Shown piece after piece: positions 58,348-64,000 of a DNA stretch of 64,000 nt (its first letter is position 1; every line of letters begins with the position of its first letter). The stretch comes from an uncultured Pseudohongiella sp. (GTDB lineage Bacteria; Pseudomonadota; Gammaproteobacteria; Pseudomonadales; Pseudohongiellaceae). The stretch covers positions 1 to 64,000 of the forward strand of contig CACJWK010000002.1 in assembly GCA_902597095.1 (NCBI GenBank), read 5' to 3'. Made by a program: the position numbers and the translations under genes. A model generated the notes under the pieces. The model was not told where the DNA came from. It saw only the letters and a program-made list of their open reading frames with translations, and made no database searches.

Positions 58348-59424
58348 CTACTGCCCCGCAACTGGCTCTTCAGAGTCTGACCCTGCTACTGGCTCATCGC
58401 TGTCTTCAGACATCGCCTCAGCTGCAGAGGGCGCGGGGTTTGCCTCGACCCCCGTGACCGCCTGCGGATCTCCGGAGAGATCATTATCATCATGCGGGCC
58501 AAATCTTTCAGATTCCTGAAGGTCTTCTCTACTCGGTGAGGCACCGAGGATATCGCCGTCGGCCACATCGTCTGCTGGCGCAAAAGATGCTCCTTCGGCG
58601 GTCTGGTCTGAATCGGCAGGCCGTTCGGCGCGCTGCGTCGCTGGCTCCGGAACCACCCCGTCCTCTGAATCGGAATCTGCTTCTTCGCCAAGAAGGCTCT
58701 CCGGCATTCCCATCCTGAGAATTTCATCAAGCGGTTTTTTTGACAACTCGAGCGCTTCCTCCTCTGCCAGAAGTTGTACGCGCTCCGCGTCGCTCTGCTC
58801 GAAACTCGCTTCGTCAGTGACTTCCTCCGGCAGGTCTATCACTCGTTGCTGCGCCAGTTCATCTGCAAGATCCAACTCCTGCTCAGATTGAGACAACTCT
58901 TTGATCTCAGACAGCGGTGGTAATTCTTGCAGGCTTTTAAGATTGAAATAATCCAAAAACTGTTTGGTTGTCGCAAACATCGCGGGTCTACCCGGAACGT
59001 CTCTGTAACCGACCACCCGAATCCATTCCCTGTCCAAAAGCGTGCGTATGATATTCGCACTTACTGCGACACCCCGTATCTCTTCGATGTCACCACGGGT
59101 GATAGGCTGACGATAGGTAACAAGTGCCAGCGTTTCCAGAAGCGCGCGGGTGTAACGGGGAGGACGCTCCTCCCACAGCTTTGCGACCCACTCACTGAGA
59201 GCTTGTTTGACCTGAAACCGGTAGCCTGAAGCAACCTGTTTCAGCTCAAATCCCCGATCATTACAGTCCTCAGAAATTGCCTGCATCACCTGCTTCAGCT
59301 CATCCCGGTCGGGTTGCTCACTTTTCTCGAACACTGCAATGATATTGTCCAGAGTCAGCGGTCTCCCGGCGGCAAGAAGGCAACCTTCAACGATCATCTT
59401 AACTTTGTTATCTACGTCACTCAT
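58348..59424 (-). CDS. scpB: Segregation and condensation protein ScpB with long acidic tail
   Basis: 358 residues. The winged-helix ScpB core spans about 1-175 (TYRQPITRGDIEEIRGV, then FNLKSLQELPPL). The rest, about 180 residues, is a low-complexity tail dense in Glu, Asp, Ser and Ala. The usual family length is about 180-250. It binds SMC heads through ScpA. It starts 18 bp after scpA. Confidence 0.93.
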   Translation of the reverse strand: MSDVDNKVKMIVEGCLLAAGRPLTLDNIIAVFEKSEQPDRDELKQVMQAISEDCNDRGFELKQVASGYRFQVKQALSEWVAKLWEERPPRYTRALLETLALVTYRQPITRGDIEEIRGVAVSANIIRTLLDREWIRVVGYRDVPGRPAMFATTKQFLDYFNLKSLQELPPLSEIKELSQSEQELDLADELAQQRVIDLPEEVTDEASFEQSDAERVQLLAEEEALELSKKPLDEILRMGMPESLLGEEADSDSEDGVVPEPATQRAERPADSDQTAEGASFAPADDVADGDILGASPSREDLQESERFGPHDDNDLSGDPQAVTGVEANPAPSAAEAMSEDSDEPVAGSDSEEPVAGQ

Positions 59425-59442
59425 GCGAAGTCTAGTTAAAAA

Positions 59443-60348
59443 TCACAAACCTCGAGATTTAATATGGATCGGGCCGAAGGGGTCTGACTGCACGATCTCC
59501 ACCAACGAATCTTTCAACAATTCCATGACGGCGAGAAATGTCACAACGACGCCCAGTCTGCCCTCCGCTTTGACCAGTAGCGCAACCAGCGGCACAAATT
59601 TATGCTCGGAGACCTTGTCCAGAATTTCCGACATCTTTTCCCGGGTCGACAGAGTTTCGAATTGAATGCGGTGGTGCTCAAACATGTCTGCCCGAGTCAG
59701 GACGCTCGACAGGCACAGAAGAATTGCCTCTAGTCTGACTTCCGGGTCCGGCGTGACTCTCTCAATCTCAGGTGGTGTTGCGCTCGCCAACATGATCTCC
59801 CTGTCTAATCTGGGCATTGCGTCGATGTCTTCCGCCGCTTGTTTGAAGCGCTCATATTCCTGCAACCGCCTGATCAACTGCATCCGCGGGTCGTCTTCTT
59901 CTTTCTCCTCTGCTTCCTGGCGAGGCAACAGAATCCGGGACTTGATCTCAGCCAGCATAGCGGCCATGACCATATACTCCGCTGCCAGCTCGAACTGGCT
60001 GGATTGCATAAGATCTACGTAGGACATGTATTGGTCAGTAATGTCCGAAACATTGATTTCGAGAATATCGAGGTTTTGCCGCTTGATAAGATAAAGAAGC
60101 AGGTCCAGAGGCCCTTCAAACGCTTCCAGAAAAATTTCCAGCGCATCAGGTGGAATATAGAGGTCTTTGGGTACTTCAGTGATGGCCTCACCGCCAACGA
60201 TGGCGAGCGGAAGCTCTTTTTGCTCCGGACTCGACCCGGACAAACGGTCATCGGCCCCAACCGCAGCTGGTACAGATTCTAAAGGTGATGAAGACTGCCG
60301 CTCAGGTGCTGAGGACTCTGATTTCGCTTCCGGTTCGGTCGTGGTCAA
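59443..60348 (-). CDS. scpA: Segregation and condensation protein ScpA
   Basis: 301 residues, the kleisin of the SMC complex. An acidic, Ser-rich N-terminal extension (1-65) precedes the conserved FEGPLDLLLYLIKRQNLDIL. The AAEYMVMAAMLAEIKSRILLP segment is also typical. The C-terminal winged helix is present. With scpB and smc in the same window, the full condensin is encoded here. Confidence 0.95.
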   Translation of the reverse strand: MTTTEPEAKSESSAPERQSSSPLESVPAAVGADDRLSGSSPEQKELPLAIVGGEAITEVPKDLYIPPDALEIFLEAFEGPLDLLLYLIKRQNLDILEINVSDITDQYMSYVDLMQSSQFELAAEYMVMAAMLAEIKSRILLPRQEAEEKEEDDPRMQLIRRLQEYERFKQAAEDIDAMPRLDREIMLASATPPEIERVTPDPEVRLEAILLCLSSVLTRADMFEHHRIQFETLSTREKMSEILDKVSEHKFVPLVALLVKAEGRLGVVVTFLAVMELLKDSLVEIVQSDPFGPIHIKSRGL

Positions 60349-60420
60349 TCTGTTAATCTGCCGCCAATCAGGTTTGACCTATGGTACTCCACTTGCGAAG
60401 CAATGCCTACACCATCAAGC

Positions 60421-61638
60421 TTACTGCCAGGCACTGAGACCCATTGCTGAGCGAACTTCTGCAAGCGTTTCACGGGCCGATTCTCGCGCCTTCTCGCCGC
60501 CCTCCAGAAGAATTGAGCGAACCAGGTCACGATCGTTTTCGAATTGCTCTGCTTCTTTCTGAATCGGTTCCAATTCTGCCGTGATGGCATCGATGACTGG
60601 CTTCTTACATTCAAGACAACCAATACCAGCATTTTGGCAGCCTTGGGTCACCCACTCTTTGGTGTCCTGATCGGAATAAGTCAGATGAAGTTGCCATACC
60701 GGACATTTTGCCGGATCACCCGGATCAGTAAGCCGAACACGCGCAGGGTCTGTCGGCATTGTGCTGATTTTTTTGCTTATCTGCTCCAAGGGCTCTCGCA
60801 GACTGATCGTATTATCGTAAGACTTTGACATCTTCTGACCATCGAGTCCGGGCATCTTCGATGACTCCGTGAGCAGCGACTTAGGCTCGGGCAGGATCAC
60901 CTTTCCGCCGCCTTCAAGATAACCAAACAGCCGCTCACGGTCCCCGATGGAAATATTTTGCTGTTCTTGAAGCAAAGCCCGGGCTTTCTCAAGCGCTTCG
61001 TGATCCCCTTGCTCCTGATAGGCCGTTCGAAGCTGTGTATAAAGCCGCCCCGCTTTCTTTCCCATCTTTTTAATTGCCGCCTCAGCGTTTTCCTCAAACC
61101 CGGGCTCGCGCCCATACACGTGATTAAAACGCCGGGCAACTTCCCGGGTGAGCTCAACGTGTGCTACCTGGTCAGCGCCCACAGGCACATAACCCGCCCG
61201 GTACATGAGAATATCTGCAGCCTGAAGCAGCGGATACCCGAGAAATCCGTAGGTATCGAGCTCTTTTTCCTGAAGTTTTTGCTGCTGATCCTTATAGCTG
61301 GGAACACGCTCCAGCCAACCCATGGGTGTGATCATGGAAAGGAGCAGATGCAGCTCAGCGTGCTCAGGCACTTTGGACTGGACAAAAAGCGCCGCGGACC
61401 CGGGATTGACGCCTACGGCCAACCAGTCGATCACCATTTCAATGACGTTATCCTCGAACAGCGTCGCATCACCATAGTGGGTTGTCAGAGCATGCCAATC
61501 AGCAACGAAGAAAAAGCACTCATACTCATGCTGAAGCTTAATCCAGTTTTGCAGCACTCCGTGGTAATGCCCCAAATGCAGACGACCCGTAGGTCGCATT
61601 CCCGATAGGACACGCTGCTGCGAATTAACTGTCGACAA
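60421..61638 (-). CDS. trpS: Tryptophanyl-tRNA synthetase (long type)
   Basis: 405 residues, longer than E. coli TrpS (334). It has the class I motifs TGRLHLGHYHG (HIGH-like, 17-27) and GQKMSKSYDN. The extra length lies in an insertion after the core and in the C-terminal half, where CPVWQLHLTYSD and CQNAGIGCLECKKP carry Cys residues. This long form is known in Pseudomonas and others. 72 bp upstream of scpA. Confidence 0.95.
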   Translation of the reverse strand: MSTVNSQQRVLSGMRPTGRLHLGHYHGVLQNWIKLQHEYECFFFVADWHALTTHYGDATLFEDNVIEMVIDWLAVGVNPGSAALFVQSKVPEHAELHLLLSMITPMGWLERVPSYKDQQQKLQEKELDTYGFLGYPLLQAADILMYRAGYVPVGADQVAHVELTREVARRFNHVYGREPGFEENAEAAIKKMGKKAGRLYTQLRTAYQEQGDHEALEKARALLQEQQNISIGDRERLFGYLEGGGKVILPEPKSLLTESSKMPGLDGQKMSKSYDNTISLREPLEQISKKISTMPTDPARVRLTDPGDPAKCPVWQLHLTYSDQDTKEWVTQGCQNAGIGCLECKKPVIDAITAELEPIQKEAEQFENDRDLVRSILLEGGEKARESARETLAEVRSAMGLSAWQ

Positions 61639-61750
61639 GTTAGACTCCTCTTAATTCTGGCACCCAGAGATCTCTGCAAGCGTTTCCGGCCAGATGCCTG
61701 TCGGTTTCACGTCCGTAGTATAAATTGAATCGCTGCCTCGTGGCGCGTCA

Positions 61751-62371
61751 CTATTGAAATGGCTTGGGATCTCCATTGCCGATGCGCAGCACCTCAGGCA
61801 CGCCATTAACTAAGTCAACAAGTGTCGTCGGCTGCACGGAGCAAGCCCCGCCGTCAACGATCATGTCAACTGTCTTGCCCAGCTTCATTCTCATTTCGTA
61901 GGGGTCGGTCAATTGCTCGGACTGATCCGGCAAGATGAGACTGGTACTCATGATCGCCCCCCCAGTTTGCGCCAGAATAGCCTGGGCGACAGCATTGTCA
62001 GGCACTCGAAGCCCTATGGTTTTGCGCTTGGTCTGTTTCAAACGCCGAGGCACCTCTGGAGAGGCTTTGAGGACAAACGTGTAGGGCCCGGGCGTATACG
62101 CCTTGAGAATTCTGTACGCGCTATTATGCACCTGCGAGTAGATCGACAATTCCGACAAGTCACGACAGACCAGGGTGAAGTGATGTTTGGTGTCCAGGCG
62201 GCGTATCTGCCGGATGCGATCCAGCGCTGATTTATTGCCTATATGGCACCCCAGCGCATAGGTTGAATCCGTTGGGTAAACCACCACGCCGCCCTGCAAT
62301 AGACATTTCGCTACCCTCTGAACAATGCGAGGCTCCGGGTTCGTCGCGTGTACCTGAAGAAATTCACCCAT
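61751..62371 (-). CDS. yciO: YciO/Sua5-family protein (L-threonylcarbamoyladenylate synthase-like)
   Basis: 206 residues, the same as E. coli YciO. The YrdC/Sua5 fold shows VVYPTDSTYALGC, a KxR ATP-site motif and a late IMSTSLILP. YciO is the paralogue of TsaC, and its true substrate is less clear than that of TsaC. Upstream of trpS, a common arrangement. Confidence 0.88.
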   Translation of the reverse strand: MGEFLQVHATNPEPRIVQRVAKCLLQGGVVVYPTDSTYALGCHIGNKSALDRIRQIRRLDTKHHFTLVCRDLSELSIYSQVHNSAYRILKAYTPGPYTFVLKASPEVPRRLKQTKRKTIGLRVPDNAVAQAILAQTGGAIMSTSLILPDQSEQLTDPYEMRMKLGKTVDMIVDGGACSVQPTTLVDLVNGVPEVLRIGNGDPKPFQ

Positions 62372-62509
62372 TTAGAAACAGTCGTAAGAGAGCAGTGGCT
62401 TGAGCCATTAACCCGAAAAGTCGCGATTCTAGTATATTGATGCTCAAAAGCAGACACCTTTTTGCAAATCAACTATGATTAAGATCACGAGGGTGAGACA
62501 ACAATCCGC

Positions 62510-63139
62510 ATGAAACAATTTATCGATTACATCCCGCTGTTTGTCTTCTTCTCCGTCTGGGCGATGGATGAGAGGACCATTACTCTGGCAGATTATCAGC
62601 ACAGCATTGGTGGCATATTCAGTGCAGCAGAGTTTTTACTCGCTAGTTCCGTCCTGGTCTACGGAGGCCTGTATGTGGCACAGCGAAGACTGGACAAATT
62701 TCAGTGGATTACCCTCGCGGCTGTAGTCCTGTTTACCATTCCCACGATTATTTTTCGTGATACAAACTTTCTGAAGTGGAAAGCCCCCATCGTAAATTGG
62801 ATTTTTGCCCTGATCTTCATGCTGTCTCGCTTCTTCGGAGAAAAACCGGCTATTGAACACATGATGGGCCACACAGTGGCAGCGCCTCGGGATTTATGGA
62901 TAAAGCTCAATTCCCTGTGGGTGTGCTACTTCGTGGCACTTGGCGCAATCAATCTGGCCGTCGCGTTTGGCCTGAGTGAAGCTTTATGGATTCAATTTAA
63001 AGTGTTCGGCAATTTTGTTCTGACATTTCTCTTTGTTGTCGGTCAGATGCCTCTGCTTGCAAAGTATATTGAAACCGACGATATCGAAAAGGATAGAGCC
63101 CGCGAAGACAAGGCAGCAGAGTCTACCTCAGCACCATAG
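62510..63139 (+). CDS. yciB: YciB/IspZ-family inner membrane septation protein
   Basis: 209 residues with five to six membrane helices. It has the family marks MKQFIDYIPLFVFF, then MLSRFFGEKPAIEHMMG and FVVGQMPLL, and a charged C-terminal tail (about 180-209). YciB proteins act in envelope synthesis and division in E. coli and Shigella. The N-terminal half is somewhat diverged. The stop lies within an 11-bp inverted repeat arm (63136-63146). Confidence 0.85.
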   Translation: MKQFIDYIPLFVFFSVWAMDERTITLADYQHSIGGIFSAAEFLLASSVLVYGGLYVAQRRLDKFQWITLAAVVLFTIPTIIFRDTNFLKWKAPIVNWIFALIFMLSRFFGEKPAIEHMMGHTVAAPRDLWIKLNSLWVCYFVALGAINLAVAFGLSEALWIQFKVFGNFVLTFLFVVGQMPLLAKYIETDDIEKDRAREDKAAESTSAP

Positions 63140-63221
63140 GCGCCGACCCATAAGCATTTTTACAACAAGACTGTGGCCCGGAAAATCCCTGTCTCGGCGT
63201 GCGTTTTCTTTCGGCGCCTAT
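63136..63221. repeat. 11-bp inverted repeat between convergent yciB and cyclophilin genes
   Basis: ATAGGCGCCGA (63136-63146) and TCGGCGCCTAT (63211-63221) are perfect complements 64 nt apart, between the two converging 3' ends. It could fold in either transcript. The long loop makes it a poor intrinsic terminator. Confidence 0.45.
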
Positions 63222-63230
63222 TGACGGTGT

Positions 63231-63812
63231 CTACTGAGGCAGAAATACCGATCTAAGGTCAGGAAACTGCTGATCAAGCACTGCGTTCCACTCGGAAAGT
63301 TGGCGCTCACGACGCCTGAACAGCTCGCTCGGATCCCCTTCAATAGTGATCTTCAGAATTTTATCCCGGCGCCGGATTTGAAGAACAACCGGCAAGCCTT
63401 CAGTGACTCGCCCGAAGACCGAGTGCTTGCCGTCAAGATGCGGGGTCGCCAGGTGCGTGATGAAAAACTGGCTGCCATCGGTGCCGGGACCCGAATTCGC
63501 CATGGACAGCACGCCCTGTCGGTTGTGCTTCAGCAACAACTCACCCGAAAATTGGTAACCCGGACCTCCGGTTCCGTCCGCCCTCGGATCCCCACCCTGC
63601 GCCATGAAATTTCGTTCTACTCGATGAAAACTCAAGCCGTCATAAAAGCCTCGCAGGGCGAGGTTCACGAAATTTGCTACAGTGGTGGGAGCGGCCCGGT
63701 CATTCAACTCTGCTTTCATCATACCCCGCTCGGTCTCAATGACTGCAACCAGTGGTTGCGCATCAGCAAGGGTGAACATAAACAACAGACAGGCAAATGC
63801 AATCTTTTTCAT
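63231..63812 (-). CDS. Second periplasmic peptidyl-prolyl isomerase (cyclophilin)
   Basis: 193 residues with a signal peptide (1-18, ending ADAQ). The cyclophilin core has [27 protein letters not shown] (cited in part), [21 protein letters not shown] and [10 protein letters not shown]-terminal extension of about 30 residues (RRREROLS-like, basic) follows. Its start is 18 bp after the xthA stop, so it is probably in one operon with xthA. It is paralogous to 38066-38629. Confidence 0.88.
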   Translation of the reverse strand: MKKIAFACLLFMFTLADAQPLVAVIETERGMMKAELNDRAAPTTVANFVNLALRGFYDGLSFHRVERNFMAQGGDPRADGTGGPGYQFSGELLLKHNRQGVLSMANSGPGTDGSQFFITHLATPHLDGKHSVFGRVTEGLPVVLQIRRRDKILKITIEGDPSELFRRRERQLSEWNAVLDQQFPDLRSVFLPQ

Positions 63813-63830
63813 ATCTTGATTACCGGGCTA

Positions 63831-64000
63831 TCAGTATGGAAGGTCTGCATAATCGATAATTACCGGAGCGTGATCGGAGAAATTTTGTGCTGTATAAATT
63901 TCAGCACCCAAGACAGATGAACGCAAGCCCGGAGTGATCAGCTGATAATCCAGACGCCAGCCAACATTTTTGGCCCGGGATTGGCCGCGGTTTGACCACC
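63831..64000 (-). CDS. xthA: Exodeoxyribonuclease III, C-terminal end (partial)
   Basis: The last 55 codons enter from the right edge. They read WSNRGQSRAKNVGWRLDYQL and end SDHAPVIIDYADLPY. The RAKNVGWRLDYQL and FSDHAPV motifs are the C-terminal catalytic Asp-His of the ExoIII/APE1 family, which cuts at abasic sites in base-excision repair. The 5' part is outside the window. Confidence 0.88.
   Translation of the reverse strand, partial: WSNRGQSRAKNVGWRLDYQLITPGLRSSVLGAEIYTAQNFSDHAPVIIDYADLPY

Overview
The window is a stretch of chromosome from an aerobic gammaproteobacterium with a Pseudomonas-like gene order. The run yciK-mupP-ubiG-mtaD / gyrA-pheA-tyrA-aroA-cmk-rpsA-ihfB-lapA-lapB-pyrF, the smc-zipA-ligA cluster, scpA-scpB in place of MukBEF, and thrS-infC-rpmI-rplT-pheS-pheT-ihfA all point there. 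Some features depart from Pseudomonas and suggest a free-living, possibly marine relative: a 2-oxoacid:acceptor oxidoreductase operon, a reduced O-antigen locus, a very long acidic ZipA linker and a likely selenoprotein. The exact clade is inference.

Layout. 1-5.0 kb (+): a three-gene 2-oxoacid:acceptor oxidoreductase operon whose first gene is a GltD-like FAD/NAD(P) and 4Fe-4S module. 5.0-14.4 kb (-): djlA, an SLT-domain lipoprotein, ligA, zipA and smc. 14.4-27.6 kb: an accessory block, visibly more AT-rich over much of its length. It holds hypothetical proteins, an interrupted monooxygenase-like pseudogene, a redoxin/DsbD-type gene with an in-frame UGA at its redox motif, an amidase, an acyl-CoA carboxyltransferase with a biotin carrier, three small one-TM proteins, a CRTAC1-like repeat protein and gamma-glutamyltransferase. 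It ends at tRNA-Pro. 27.7-37.5 kb (-): merR, ihfA, pheT, pheS, rplT, rpmI, infC, thrS, tRNA-Val and uvrB. 37.7-42.2 kb: tRNA-Asn, a periplasmic cyclophilin, WbpM- and WbpL-like O-antigen enzymes and a ComEA-like protein. 42.2-53.5 kb (-): pyrF, lapB, lapA, ihfB, rpsA, cmk, a three-enzyme aromatic fusion and gyrA. 53.9-57.5 kb (+): mtaD, ubiG, mupP and yciK. 57.5-62.4 kb (-): rluB, scpB, scpA, trpS and yciO. 62.5 kb to the end: yciB (+), a second periplasmic cyclophilin and the 3' end of xthA (-).

The two strongest observations are these. (1) The gene at 16526-17683 reads through a UGA exactly where homologues have the first Cys of WCPYC. A perfect 7-bp stem-loop with a GUG loop begins 14 nt after the UGA, as a bacterial SECIS would. 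(2) The gene at 47615-50737 is one 1040-residue ORF joining prephenate dehydratase-ACT, prephenate dehydrogenase and EPSP synthase. It lacks a chorismate mutase domain, and the serC and hisC genes usual at this locus are missing.

Housekeeping genes dominate: replication and segregation (gyrA, ligA, smc, scpAB, zipA), translation (thrS, pheST, trpS, infC, rplT, rpmI, rpsA, three tRNAs), envelope biogenesis (lapAB, wbpL/M-like, mupP, yciB) and aromatic amino acid, pyrimidine, ubiquinone and methylthioadenosine metabolism. No CRISPR array, integrase, intact insertion sequence or rRNA was seen.
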